Source: Gemmatimonadota bacterium
GTDB taxonomy: Bacteria > Gemmatimonadota > Gemmatimonadetes > Gemmatimonadales > GWC2-71-9
Assembly: GCA_016874005.1 (NCBI GenBank)
Contig: VGVQ01000022.1
Span: forward strand, 1 to 64,000
Length of the DNA: 64,000 bases
Reading direction: 5' to 3'
In this document: piece after piece, positions 8,365 to 17,433 of the stretch
Numbering within the stretch: the first letter of the stretch is position 1
Layout of the letters: the number at the start of each line of letters is the position of its first letter
Notes under the pieces: model-generated
The model's database searches: none
What the model saw: only the letters and a program-made list of their open reading frames with translations
What the model was told of the DNA's origin: nothing
Made by a program: the position numbers and the translations under genes

Positions 8365-10686
8365 ATGCTGTCGCTTCTCCTCCAACTCGCGGTCACCCAG
8401 GCGGCGCCCCCGCGAATCGCCGAATCCATCATCATCGACGGCGTCCTCGACGAGCCGGCGTGGCAACGTGCCGCCAGACTCGAGAACTTCACCCAGTTCA
8501 GCCCGGCCGATGGGCGGCCCGCCCTCCGACAAACCGTGGTCCTCGTCTGGTACTCGCCCAACGCGATTCACTTCGGGATCCAGGCCGCCGCGGAGCCTGG
8601 CACCGTCCGCGCCCACCTCACCGATCGCGACCGGGGAATCATCCCCGACGACTACATCGAGCTCCAAATCGGCACCTTCAACGACGGCCGGTCCGCGTTC
8701 GTCTTCGCCGTCAACCCGCTCGGCGTCCAGGCCGATGGCGCGCTGGTCGAGGGCAACATCGCCCGACGGCTCTCCACCGAGACGGACCGAACCGGCGGCC
8801 GGGAGCAGCCCGACCTCTCGCCCGACTACCTCTTCGACTCCCGGGGACAAGTCAGTGACACCGGCTTCGTGGTCGAGGTCCGGATTCCGTTCCGGTCGCT
8901 TCGGTTCCAGACCGGCGCCACCCAGGATTGGACCCTCCAGATCATTCGGAAGAGCGCCCACGACGGCCGCGAGGACACCTGGGCGCCGGCGCGTCGCGAC
9001 GCCGCCTCGTTCCTCGCCCAACATGGCAAGCTCACCGGACTGACCGGGCTCGAGCGCGGCCTCGTCCTCGAGGTCAACCCGATCGTGACCTCGACCATCA
9101 CCGGGGAAGCCAGGGGGGGCGGCTGGGACTATCGCGGCGGCCGGCCCGACTTCGGCGGCAACGTTCGCTGGGGGATGGCCACCAATTTCACCCTCAACGG
9201 CACCGTCAACCCCGACTTCTCACAGGTCGAGTCCGACGCCGGTCAGATCACCCCCGACCCCCGTCGAGCCCTCTTCTTCACCGAGAAGCGGCCCTTCTTT
9301 CTCGATGGCTTGGAGTATTTCACCAACCCCAGTCAGGTGATCTACACCCGCCGGATCGCGGCGCCGGTGGCGGCGGCCAAGTTCACCGGCAAGGTGGCCG
9401 GTACCAGCGTCGGCATTCTCTCGGCCGTCGACGGGCAGGAAGCCTCCCGCTCGAGAACCAATAACCCAGTCTTTAATCTGATTCGCCTCCTCCGCGACGT
9501 CGGCGACGGCTCCCGCCTCGGTTTCGCCTACGCCGACCGGATCGAAGGCGATCGGGCCAACCGGGTGGCCGAACTCGACGGCCGGGTCGTCTTCGGCGGC
9601 AACAACAGCCTGTCCTTCCACGCCGCCGCGAGCCACACCCGCGACGCCGGTGCCGGCACCACCGCGCCGCTGTGGTACCTCGCCTTCAACCGGGCCGGCC
9701 GCCGTTTCGGGCTCAACCTCTCGTTCACCGGGATCTCGGATGAGTTCCAGGCGGAGAGCGGTTTTCTCCAGCAGGCGGATTTCGCCAACCTCACGATCGG
9801 TCCATCGATCACCGCCTACGGCGGGCAGGGCGCCTTCCTGGAGCGTTTCAATGGCGCGGTCTCGGCCTCCTACTCCTGGAACTACTCCACCTTCATCCGG
9901 GGCGAGTCGCCTCGCGACCGGCAGTACTGGTTCAACACCTCGTGGGCGTTTCGAGGCGGCTATCAGCTGAGCGGCACCCTGTTCGTCGAGGAATTCGGCT
10001 TCGACCCGAACTTCTATCGCGACTACCGCCTCGAGGTGACCACTGGGACCGGGGTCGAAGCCGCGGCGTTCGGCACCAAGCCGAGTCTCCCGGTCAGCGC
10101 CGTGATGCTCCGCCTCAAGACGCCCGAAGTCGCCGGCTTCGGGTTCGACGGCTTCGCGGCCTACGGTCGCGACCCCAATTACCTCGAGTGGTCGGATTCG
10201 CGGATCGTCTTCGCCCGGTTCGGGTTGACCTACCGGCCCACCGACAAGCTCCGCTTCGAGGTCGGCGTCCCGGTGCTGGCCCACTACCGCCGGTCCGACG
10301 GCCGCCGGGTCGACAGCAACGTGATCCCGCGGCTCAAGATGGAGTACCAGCTGTCTCGGGCGGTGTTCCTGCGTTTCGTCGGGGAATACCGGTCCGCCTA
10401 TCAGGACGATCTGCGCGACGACGGCCGGTCGAATGCTCCGATCCTCATTCGCGATCCCTCCGGCGACATTCGCGATCCCTCCGGCGACCGGTTCAAGCGG
10501 GCCACCGGTTTCGAGATCAACGCGCTCCGGGTCGATTGGCTGTTCTCCTATCAGCCCACCCCAGGCACGGTGTTCTTCGCCGGTTACGGGGCCACTCTCG
10601 ACGACGACGGCCCCTTCCGGTTCGGTCGGCTTGACCGTCGCCGCGACGGCTTCTTCACCAAGCTGAGTTACCTCTTCCGGGCCTGA
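8365..10686 (+). CDS. DUF5916 outer-membrane beta-barrel protein with N-terminal CBM9-like domain
   Basis: A 773-residue secreted protein. After a short signal peptide comes a CBM9-like sugar-binding domain (about 20-200) opening with the family hallmark IDGVLDEPAWQRAA. From about residue 215 the DUF5916 region begins, with FTEKRPFFLDGLEYF and then a long series of alternating amphipathic strands ending in aromatic FFTKLSYLFRA, a typical outer-membrane barrel end. Such proteins are common in Gemmatimonadota and Bacteroidota, usually without known substrate. Near the end it carries an exact in-frame duplication of seven residues (IRDPSGD). It is convergent with the M23 gene, separated by 14 bases. 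Confidence 0.85.
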   Translation: MLSLLLQLAVTQAAPPRIAESIIIDGVLDEPAWQRAARLENFTQFSPADGRPALRQTVVLVWYSPNAIHFGIQAAAEPGTVRAHLTDRDRGIIPDDYIELQIGTFNDGRSAFVFAVNPLGVQADGALVEGNIARRLSTETDRTGGREQPDLSPDYLFDSRGQVSDTGFVVEVRIPFRSLRFQTGATQDWTLQIIRKSAHDGREDTWAPARRDAASFLAQHGKLTGLTGLERGLVLEVNPIVTSTITGEARGGGWDYRGGRPDFGGNVRWGMATNFTLNGTVNPDFSQVESDAGQITPDPRRALFFTEKRPFFLDGLEYFTNPSQVIYTRRIAAPVAAAKFTGKVAGTSVGILSAVDGQEASRSRTNNPVFNLIRLLRDVGDGSRLGFAYADRIEGDRANRVAELDGRVVFGGNNSLSFHAAASHTRDAGAGTTAPLWYLAFNRAGRRFGLNLSFTGISDEFQAESGFLQQADFANLTIGPSITAYGGQGAFLERFNGAVSASYSWNYSTFIRGESPRDRQYWFNTSWAFRGGYQLSGTLFVEEFGFDPNFYRDYRLEVTTGTGVEAAAFGTKPSLPVSAVMLRLKTPEVAGFGFDGFAAYGRDPNYLEWSDSRIVFARFGLTYRPTDKLRFEVGVPVLAHYRRSDGRRVDSNVIPRLKMEYQLSRAVFLRFVGEYRSAYQDDLRDDGRSNAPILIRDPSGDIRDPSGDRFKRATGFEINALRVDWLFSYQPTPGTVFFAGYGATLDDDGPFRFGRLDRRRDGFFTKLSYLFRA
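10447..10488 (+). repeat. Exact 21-bp tandem duplication inside the DUF5916 gene
   Basis: Bases 10447-10467 are repeated without change at 10468-10488, adding seven residues (IRDPSGD twice) in what is probably an extracellular loop between barrel strands. The identity of the two copies suggests a recent slippage event. It keeps the frame. Confidence 0.95.
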
Positions 10687-10700
10687 GGCCGGCTACCATC

Positions 10701-11939
10701 TCACGGCGCCGAAAACGCGATCGGCTCCCGGGCCCCGGCGATCGCGACGTCGACCGGCGCCAGCGACCGGGCCCAAACGAAGCCGTGGCTCCCGTCGCTC
10801 ATCACCACCCGGTACCAGCCGCCGGTGGCCGCCAGGACCCGGACCGAATCGGTCGCCGCGAGAGTGCGGACCGTGTCGGTGCCGGCCCGGGGAGCCCGCC
10901 GGACCGTTGCGTCGGCGACCCGGCGTCGGGCGTGGCTGCCTAACATCGAGGTATCGGCGAGCAACCGCGGGAGCCTCCCGGGCGGCCGATGGAGGAACCA
11001 GTACGGATCGACCGGGCCCTGCCCCCGGCGATAGATCCCGAAATGCAGGTGGGGCGGGGTGGTGCGGGCGTTGCCGGTGTTGCCGACCAGCCCGATGGTA
11101 TCGCCAACCTCGACCTCCGAGCCGGCGGTCACCAGTTGGGCCGACAGGTGGGCGTAGTAGTGGCGGTTGCCGCGGTCGTCGGCGAGCCAAACCACCAGGC
11201 CCCCCCAATCGTTCTCGGCCACCTCGAGGATTCGGCCCCGGCGGGCCGCGATGACCGGGGTACCTCGGCGGGCGAAGATATCGATCCCCTGGTGCGACCG
11301 GCGGCCGCCGTCACGCGGCGCGCCCCATTTGCTCAGGATATCGGCCTCGCCCCGGCCGGTGACCGGGAACGCCAGCGTCGGTGCCACCGTGAGCCGCACG
11401 GCCAGCCGGCCCCCGCGGAGCAGCTCCGGCTGGACCCGGACGACGTACCAGCCGTCGAGTCGCGGCTCCCATTCGATGACCCGCTGGCCAGCCCCCGCCT
11501 CGGTGACGACTTCAACCAAGCCGTTCGCGAGGCTGTCCGCTCGCCAGACATCGATGAATACTTGGGCGACCGTGTCCGCCGTCATCATCACGTCCAGCCT
11601 GGCCAGCTGCCCCCGCTTGAGTTCGACCTTGAGGCCGACCGCCAACGGCTCGCCCCGGGGCAGGGCCACCAACTCTTCGTGGGGAGACGTCACCACGGGG
11701 GCGTGTTCCAACGCCGCTTGGCCCGCGGCGATCCAGTCTTTCACCAGGGCCGTCTCCGAAAGCCCGGCGTTGGCGAGACCCGAGAGGTATTTCTCCCGAG
11801 GCGGCCGCCGGTCCACTAGCTCGTTTGCGAAACGTCCCATCTCGGAGCAGGCCGCGGCGATTGCCACGGCCGCCGCCCACCCCGCGGACCGACGCGCGGC
11901 CACCCAGCCCGCGGCTCGAGAATCACCTAGACCCGCCAT
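10701..11939 (-). CDS. M23 family metallopeptidase lipoprotein with C-terminal SH3-like domain
   Basis: A 412-residue protein. The N-terminus contains a lipobox-like AIAAAC, so it is probably a lipoprotein. After a beta-rich middle region, the LytM/M23 domain begins near residue 210: HQGIDIF supplies the HxxxD zinc ligands and HLHFGIYRRGQGPVDP the HxH. The peptidase motifs are complete, so it can be an active peptidoglycan endopeptidase. The C-terminus (about 335-405) looks like a bacterial SH3 domain (VLAATGGWYRVVMSDGSHGF). This is a cell-wall remodelling enzyme of the envelope. The next gene on the same strand starts 32 bases from its start codon. Confidence 0.88.
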   Translation of the reverse strand: MAGLGDSRAAGWVAARRSAGWAAAVAIAAACSEMGRFANELVDRRPPREKYLSGLANAGLSETALVKDWIAAGQAALEHAPVVTSPHEELVALPRGEPLAVGLKVELKRGQLARLDVMMTADTVAQVFIDVWRADSLANGLVEVVTEAGAGQRVIEWEPRLDGWYVVRVQPELLRGGRLAVRLTVAPTLAFPVTGRGEADILSKWGAPRDGGRRSHQGIDIFARRGTPVIAARRGRILEVAENDWGGLVVWLADDRGNRHYYAHLSAQLVTAGSEVEVGDTIGLVGNTGNARTTPPHLHFGIYRRGQGPVDPYWFLHRPPGRLPRLLADTSMLGSHARRRVADATVRRAPRAGTDTVRTLAATDSVRVLAATGGWYRVVMSDGSHGFVWARSLAPVDVAIAGAREPIAFSAP

Positions 11940-11971
11940 CTCTTCAAATTACCGACCCTCGGCCGCCCAGC

Positions 11972-12646
11972 CTACTTGCGAGGCGGTGGGACCGGCGCCA
12001 GGCGGCGGAGGACGTCGAAACTCGTTACGTGCAGGTTGACTCCCGAGCCGATCCGGAACCCGGCCAGCCCCGTGAGGTTGACGCTGTCTCGCGGAATCCG
12101 AGCCACCTGAGCCCCGTTCACCTGAAACACCACTTCGGGGCCCGCGATGACTTTGAGGACGTTCCGCGCGGTCCCGCCAGCGCGGCCCGGGACGATCGAC
12201 CCGAACGCCTGCCAAGGCCGGATCGATTCGGTGGCCCCGGCCCGCCGCTGGATGACCCCCGCCGAACCATCGCGGCGCACCACGAAGCCGACCCAATCGC
12301 CCGTCGCCTCCTCGAGGCGGCTTCCCCCGACGAAGAACCCGTATTCCGAGGCGCTTTCCCCCGGGAACAGAAAGAACTCGCCCTCCAACTCGAATCGGCC
12401 ATCGAGACTCACCGTCGGATGGTACAGCGAGCCACCCGGACCCATCGTGATGTGGAAACCGGGCGGCATTTGAACGAACCAGAGCCGCTCGGCGCTTTCC
12501 TTCGCGGCCGCTTCGGTCTCCACCATCGTGGCCGGCCGGTCGGTAACCCACTTCCACCCCGCCGGCGTGGTGGGTTGGGCGAAGAGCGAGGGGGCCCAAC
12601 CGATGGCTGAGAGGGCCACGATCTTGAGCAACGGTCGAGACATCAT
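11972..12646 (-). CDS. Secreted protein with concanavalin-like/DUF1080-like fold, unknown function
   Basis: A 224-residue protein with a signal peptide (cleavage near SLFAQP) and a beta-sandwich-like body. The pattern FELEGEFFLFPG, then EYGFFVGGSRLEEATGDW, then NVLKVIAGPEVVFQVNGAQV resembles the DUF1080/glycosidase-16-like secreted domain, where strands end in a ligand-facing surface. I see no catalytic residues I can name. Two consecutive ATGs (12646, 12643) could start it; I take the first. It may be co-transcribed with the M23 gene that follows on the minus strand. Confidence 0.65.
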   Translation of the reverse strand: MMSRPLLKIVALSAIGWAPSLFAQPTTPAGWKWVTDRPATMVETEAAAKESAERLWFVQMPPGFHITMGPGGSLYHPTVSLDGRFELEGEFFLFPGESASEYGFFVGGSRLEEATGDWVGFVVRRDGSAGVIQRRAGATESIRPWQAFGSIVPGRAGGTARNVLKVIAGPEVVFQVNGAQVARIPRDSVNLTGLAGFRIGSGVNLHVTSFDVLRRLAPVPPPRK

Positions 12647-12844
12647 CGGTCGAAACTCACTTTCGTTCCACGGGTCGACTGCTGAAACCGCCGGTCGCTC
12701 CAATGTAGCCCTGTACGCCGAGTCGGCTGGTATCTTTGAGGTCCGGCCCGATTCCGCCGTGGCGTCGCCGGCTTGCCCACGAATCGTCGCTCCCGCCCGG
12801 TCCGTAGGGCCGAGGAGGCCGACCCGCTCCCGGAGTGTCCAGCA

Positions 12845-13705
12845 ATGGTGCCTGTCGTACTCCTTAGCCTGGCGGCCGCTCAGCCCGCCCTGGACCCTCG
12901 CTCGACCGCGCAAGCACTGTTCGCCGCCGACAGTGCGCTCGGCGCCGCTCCGAGAACCGAAGCGCCGAGCAGCGGCCTCCTGGGTGCGTTGGCCCCGGGC
13001 GTCGTCATGCCTGGGCCCGATGGCCGCCACCTGCGCGGGGCCGCCGAGGTGGCGGCCGCGTTGCGCCAGGCAACCGAAGGCGCCACCGCGGTGCACTGGA
13101 CCCCGGTTCGGGTGGCCCTCGCGGCCTCCGGCGACCACGGTTTGAGCTACGGTTACCAAACCGTTTACCGCGGTGACCGGGCCGACCGCTTCAAATACAT
13201 CGCCTACTGGACCCGCCTCGCCACCCGTTGGCGGATCGCGGTCTACCGCCGGACGCCGAGCGCCGCTGGAGATGTCTCCCTGGCGCGGCTCCCGGATTTG
13301 CTGCCGACAGCGCCGATGTCGCAGGTCGATGGGATCGCTGCCCGTGCCAGTCTCGCACAGGTGGAGCGCGACTTTTCCGCCGAGGCCCAGCGAATCGGCC
13401 TCGGGCCGGCGTTCGCGAAGTTCGGTCGAACCGATGCGGTCAACATGGGCGGGCCGGGCACCGCGGGGTTCGTGATCGGTGCCCAGGCGATCGCCCAGGC
13501 CGTCGGTGGCGATGGCGGCGCGACCAGTCCGGTCTCGTGGGGACCCGACACCGTACTGGTGGCCGCGAGCGGTGATCTCGGCGTCACGATTGGGGTCATT
13601 CGGACCAACCAGCCTCCTCCCGACGGCAGCCCCGGCCGTTTCGCCTTTTTCACCGTCTGGTATCGGCCCGACCCCGGATCGCCGTGGCGTTACCTCGCCG
13701 AGTGA
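12845..13705 (+). CDS. Secreted tandem NTF2/DUF4440-like protein
   Basis: A 286-residue protein with a short hydrophobic leader (VVLLSLAAAQP) and two NTF2-like halves. Each half has an N-terminal helix (ALFAADSALG; VERDFSAEAQRIGLGPAF), a central region and a C-terminal strand pair with a conserved ending: FKYIAYWTRLATRWRIAVYR in the first and FFTVWYRPDPGSPWRYLAE in the second. DUF4440/SnoaL-like folds bind small hydrophobic ligands, and most secreted examples have no known role. I start it at ATG 12845 with GGAG ten bases upstream; the longer open frame from 12773 has no leader. It precedes the LytTR regulator by 118 bases. Confidence 0.72.
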   Translation: MVPVVLLSLAAAQPALDPRSTAQALFAADSALGAAPRTEAPSSGLLGALAPGVVMPGPDGRHLRGAAEVAAALRQATEGATAVHWTPVRVALAASGDHGLSYGYQTVYRGDRADRFKYIAYWTRLATRWRIAVYRRTPSAAGDVSLARLPDLLPTAPMSQVDGIAARASLAQVERDFSAEAQRIGLGPAFAKFGRTDAVNMGGPGTAGFVIGAQAIAQAVGGDGGATSPVSWGPDTVLVAASGDLGVTIGVIRTNQPPPDGSPGRFAFFTVWYRPDPGSPWRYLAE

Positions 13706-13823
13706 GCCTGCTGGAGCCGGCCATCGGGCCCGTTGGTCGACTCGCCATTGCCGTTCGTCGAAACGGCTCGGCCGCTCGCGGCCCTCGGGCCGATATTGCT
13801 GCCAGTCAAATGCCCTGGATCGT

Positions 13824-14564
13824 ATGCCGATTTCCGTCTTGATTGCGGACGACGAACCGCTCGCCCGGAAGAAGCTCCGCGACCTCTGCGCCGGTCACCC
13901 CAACATGGCGATCGTCGGGGAGTCGATCGACGGGCCGTCGACGGTGGAGGCAATCGACCGCCTCGGGCCCGACGCCGTGTTCCTGGACCTGAAGATGCCG
14001 GAGTACGACGGAATCGAGGTACTTCGTCGCGCCGGGCGGGAGCCGGCGGTGGTCTTCACGACCGCGTTCGATCAATACGCCGTCACCGCGTTCGAGCTGC
14101 GGGCCATCGATTATCTGCTCAAGCCCTTCGACGCCGAGCGGTTCGCCCGGGCCGTGGAGCGACTGGCCGAATCGCTGGCTCGCCGCGACGGCCCAGGTGC
14201 CCTGGAGCGGCTGGGCTCCGCCCCGGCTAGCGACGTCCCGCTCGACCGCCTCTTCATTCGCCACGGCGGCCGGATAGTCGTGGTCCCGGTCGACCAGATC
14301 GAGTCCCTCGAGGCCCGCCGCGACTATGTGGCGATCCACGTTCCCCCCAGCAGGTACCTCGTTCACCTGACCCTGAACCACTTGGAGCGCGTTCTCCCGG
14401 CGCGGCGCTTCGCCAGGATCCACCGGTCCCACATCGTCAATCTCGACCGGCTGAGCGAGTTGGTACCGTGCGGCAACGGCCAGTTGGAGGCGGTGCTCAA
14501 GAGTGGCTTTCGCGTCATCGTCAGTCGGAGCCGGTCCAAGGGCATTTGGGAACTCGCGGTGTGA
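13824..14564 (+). CDS. LytTR-family response regulator
   Basis: A 246-residue AlgR/LytR-type regulator. The receiver domain (1-120) has the acidic pocket Asp9-Asp10, phosphoacceptor Asp55 in FLDLKMPEYDG, the TTAF threonine and the KPF lysine. The LytTR DNA-binding domain occupies about 140-246, with FARIHRSHIVNLDRL as its signature. Such regulators bind direct repeats upstream of target genes. The gene ends in a GTGA overlap with the histidine kinase, so the two proteins form one translationally coupled two-component system. The open frame extends upstream; ATG 13824 gives a clean receiver start. Confidence 0.92.
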   Translation: MPISVLIADDEPLARKKLRDLCAGHPNMAIVGESIDGPSTVEAIDRLGPDAVFLDLKMPEYDGIEVLRRAGREPAVVFTTAFDQYAVTAFELRAIDYLLKPFDAERFARAVERLAESLARRDGPGALERLGSAPASDVPLDRLFIRHGGRIVVVPVDQIESLEARRDYVAIHVPPSRYLVHLTLNHLERVLPARRFARIHRSHIVNLDRLSELVPCGNGQLEAVLKSGFRVIVSRSRSKGIWELAV

Positions 14565-15646
14565 CCCACCGGCCGGGGCGTCTGTTCGGGTGGATCGTAG
14601 CCGGTTGGATCGTCCAGACCGTCGTGGCCGCCCAGGCCCAGGTCTGGTACCTGGCTAGTGCCGGCGAGCCGGTGCCGTGGCGCGATCTGGCCTACCTGAG
14701 CGTCAAGAACCTCCTGATCTGGATTCCTCTGTCGCTCGGTGCGGTCAAGCTCGCCAAGGCGATCGACTACCGGCGGGTTGGCGTGATCAAGGCGGGGGCG
14801 GCTCAGATCGCCGGGGCCGCGATCGCGTGCGTGGTGGACGCGGTGGTCGACGTGCTCGCCGGTCGCTCGGTCGGCCTCCAGGTTTGGAGCGGCACCATCC
14901 CCGCGGCGGTGTTCCGGCAAGCCAACGCCAATCTGTTCTCCTACGGCGTGGTCCTGGCCATCTACTACGCCGTCGAGCACGCGGCCGCGAGCCGTGATCG
15001 GCTCACCCGGGCCGCCCGACTCGAAGCGCAGCTCACCCGGGCCCGCCTCGATCTCCTTCGGATGCAGCTGCAACCCCATTTTCTCTTCAACACCCTCCAC
15101 GGCATTTCCGCGGTGGTGTTCGATCGGCCCAAGGACGCCGAACGGATGCTCACCCGTCTTGGCGATCTGCTCCGGGTCTCCGCGGCCGATCTCGGCCGGG
15201 TCTGCGTCTCGTTGGACGAGGAGCTGGCGGTCCTCGAGGCCTACCTCGACATCGAGCGGACCCGGTTCCAGGATCGCCTGACCGTCGCCGTCGAGGTGGC
15301 GCCGGAAGCCCGGTCGGCCGCGGTGCCGAACCTCCTCCTCCAGCCGCTGGTCGAAAACGCCATCAAGCACGGCATCGCGGTCCATCGGGGCCGAGGCGAG
15401 ATTCGACTGACGGCCGAGCGCCACGCGGATCAACTCGAGATCGTCATTGCCAACCGCGGCGCCGAGTCGCTGGCCGACCCGGCCACGTTCAGGGAAGGCG
15501 TCGGTCTCGCCAACACCAGGCAGCGGCTCACCGAGCTCTATCGCGAACGATTCCGGCTCGTCCTTCGGCCCGCGGGAGCGGGTGGCCTCGAGGTTCGGGT
15601 GACGATTCCGTTCCAGACGATCGACGAGTTCGAGCGGGCCGAGTGA
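14561..15646 (+). CDS. LytS/YpdA-type sensor histidine kinase
   Basis: A 361-residue membrane kinase with four predicted transmembrane segments (about residues 8-30, 45-66, 75-100 and 126-147), then the His_kinase domain with the phospho-histidine in QLQPHFLFNTLH and an ATPase domain (VENAIKHG N-box; EGVGLANTRQRL G-box). It has no separate periplasmic sensor domain, so it probably senses through its membrane part. The GTG at 14561 overlaps the regulator's stop by four bases. The open frame starts at 14468, but the upstream part would overlap LytTR coding sequence. Confidence 0.88.
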   Translation: MTHRPGRLFGWIVAGWIVQTVVAAQAQVWYLASAGEPVPWRDLAYLSVKNLLIWIPLSLGAVKLAKAIDYRRVGVIKAGAAQIAGAAIACVVDAVVDVLAGRSVGLQVWSGTIPAAVFRQANANLFSYGVVLAIYYAVEHAAASRDRLTRAARLEAQLTRARLDLLRMQLQPHFLFNTLHGISAVVFDRPKDAERMLTRLGDLLRVSAADLGRVCVSLDEELAVLEAYLDIERTRFQDRLTVAVEVAPEARSAAVPNLLLQPLVENAIKHGIAVHRGRGEIRLTAERHADQLEIVIANRGAESLADPATFREGVGLANTRQRLTELYRERFRLVLRPAGAGGLEVRVTIPFQTIDEFERAE

Positions 15647-15653
15647 CCCGGCC

Positions 15654-16829
15654 TCAGCGAACGATCACCACCCCGACCCGGCCACCGAATTCGTTGCTCT
15701 CGGCTCGAACCCCATCGGGCACCAGCCACTCGCCGCCGTCGATGCGGACGTTGAATCGGTAGACGCCCGGCTCGATCGTCATCTCGAGTCGCCAGGTGGT
15801 CGGCCCGGTTCGCGCCAGCTGGACGACCTCCCAGTCGGTGAAGTCGGCCATGATTTCGACCCGTTGCACCGGGCGATCGAGTCGCGCCGTGAGCCGGCGG
15901 GTCGGGCCCGACCCTTCGGCCAGGAATCTGATCCCAGTGCTCGGTATCGGGGCCGACGGATTGGCGGTGGGGTTCGGCCGCCGGAGCTCTCGGCCCAAGG
16001 CCCGGATCGAAAGACCGGTGCTCAGGTACCGGGCTCCGACGCTCCGGCGGACCGGGTCCGCGCCGAAGGTCCCCCCGCTCACCGCGAAGGCCAGGCGGCT
16101 GCCTAACGGGACGGTCAGGCTCGCTTCGCCGTAGGCCCCGCGGGGGTTCTCCCACAACCTCCCGACCCCAGGCCGGGTCCACCGATTTCCCGCCCGACCC
16201 TCGAGTTCGACCCCGGCATCGCTGCGCCATCTGAGCGAACCGGCCAGGTCGATCAGCCGCCCGCGATCGACCCACCCGACCGTGGCCGTGGAGGTGAAGG
16301 AGAGCCGGTCGGCTCTGAGCCAGCCCGCGACGGCCACCTCCACCGGGGTGCTGCTGCCGTCCCCGGTCGCCCCAGTCGTGACCGCGGTCCACAACCCTTC
16401 CCGGCCCCGAGTGAAGTGGAGCCGCCCGGTCGCGAGCGCATGCCCCGCCACCCCGGACTCCGAGTATTTGGAGAGCCCGAAGGTGCCGGCACCTTCGACT
16501 CGCCACCTCCCTCGCCCCGCGAACGCGGAGGCCCCGACCGAAGCCTCCCCCACCTGGCGGCCCGACTCGAACCGGGCCCAGCTGCCGCGGCCGACGACGG
16601 CCAGGCCCCCTCGCTCGAGCCTCAACGAGGGTGTTACGACCGCGGCACCGGTCGCCAAGAAGCCATCGTACTCGATGTAGGAGAGCCCGAGGCCGATTCG
16701 GCCGGATGTTTGGGCGGAGATCGGGTGACCGACCCCGGCGATGAGCCACAGCCCGCCGACGACCCAGCCCCACCGCGACTGCGCGGGGCACGGAGGTTCA
16801 GTGCGATCGGCCGGGGCAGGTCTCGGCAT
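15654..16829 (-). CDS. Envelope beta-barrel-like protein ending in a CBM48 (AMPK glycogen-binding) domain
   Basis: A 391-residue secreted protein. A leader with a long polar N-terminus (hydrophobic stretch GWVVGGLWLIAGVG, cleavage near PISAQ) is followed by some 270 residues of alternating strands resembling a barrel or YaiO-like outer-membrane protein. The last 90 residues are an early-set CBM48 domain: VQRVEIMADFTDWEVVQLAR, then WRLEMTIEPGVYRFNVRIDG, ending in GRVGVVIVR. CBM48/AMPK domains bind alpha-glucans in known proteins. A second copy of this domain sits in the anti-sigma-like protein at 18119. A 133-base gap separates it from the lipoprotein gene, so it may have its own promoter. Confidence 0.75.
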   Translation of the reverse strand: MPRPAPADRTEPPCPAQSRWGWVVGGLWLIAGVGHPISAQTSGRIGLGLSYIEYDGFLATGAAVVTPSLRLERGGLAVVGRGSWARFESGRQVGEASVGASAFAGRGRWRVEGAGTFGLSKYSESGVAGHALATGRLHFTRGREGLWTAVTTGATGDGSSTPVEVAVAGWLRADRLSFTSTATVGWVDRGRLIDLAGSLRWRSDAGVELEGRAGNRWTRPGVGRLWENPRGAYGEASLTVPLGSRLAFAVSGGTFGADPVRRSVGARYLSTGLSIRALGRELRRPNPTANPSAPIPSTGIRFLAEGSGPTRRLTARLDRPVQRVEIMADFTDWEVVQLARTGPTTWRLEMTIEPGVYRFNVRIDGGEWLVPDGVRAESNEFGGRVGVVIVR

Positions 16830-16962
16830 GCAGGATGATAATCCCGGCCCAGGGATGGACAGGACTGGGTCTGGGACGAGCGGCGGGGATGGGTGACCGG
16901 GATGGGACTGGGCTGGGGTAGGGCTTGGGCTGACCGGGTGCGGGAGCCCCCGGCGGGTCCGG

Positions 16963-17433
16963 TTACCGGATCGCGAACGGCTCGGAAAAGACCTCGATCG
17001 CTTCCGGGGCGCGAGTCGTCACCGCGAGGCGGTACCTCCCGCCGTCCCCGGGACGGACGTCCTCGATTTCGAGCGCCGAGTTGGCGGGGAGCAGGAAGGT
17101 GTCCGGGCCGGCGCAACTCCGGAGATCCTCGATTCGGCGCCATCCGGAGGCACTCTCCAACTCGAGCTCGAACGGAGCGCAGCGATTCCGCAGGGTCCAG
17201 GCTCGACCGCTTCGGTTGACGAGTCGGGCCCGGACCCTCACGACCAGAGGTTCGACGATCACGGCGGAGAGAGCCTCGACCTCGATCGCGCCCCTGCCTC
17301 GGACCTCATTCTGGCGGTCGGTCTGCTCGACGGCAGTCCCCAAGCCGCAGGCTGCCGCCAGCGATACCCAGACCGCGGCAACGGCGGTTGAGCCACCCGT
17401 CAGCGTCGGCCTGGGTCGCGGTCGGTCGCTCAT
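16963..17433 (-). CDS. Putative lipoprotein of the ECF/CBM48 operon, unknown family
   Basis: A 156-residue protein with a lipobox-like SLAAAC at about residues 24-29. The body is a small beta-sandwich with two cysteines (NRCAPFELEL and LRSCAGP) likely to form a disulfide. The pattern VRVRARLVNRSGRAWTL followed by a closing PGDGGRYRLAVTT resembles secreted intracellular-proteinase-inhibitor-like or BsuPI-like Ig folds, but I would not assign one. Its ATG overlaps the stop of the upstream 230-residue protein (ATGA), so it is translated with the sigma-factor operon. Confidence 0.68.
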   Translation of the reverse strand: MSDRPRPRPTLTGGSTAVAAVWVSLAAACGLGTAVEQTDRQNEVRGRGAIEVEALSAVIVEPLVVRVRARLVNRSGRAWTLRNRCAPFELELESASGWRRIEDLRSCAGPDTFLLPANSALEIEDVRPGDGGRYRLAVTTRAPEAIEVFSEPFAIR

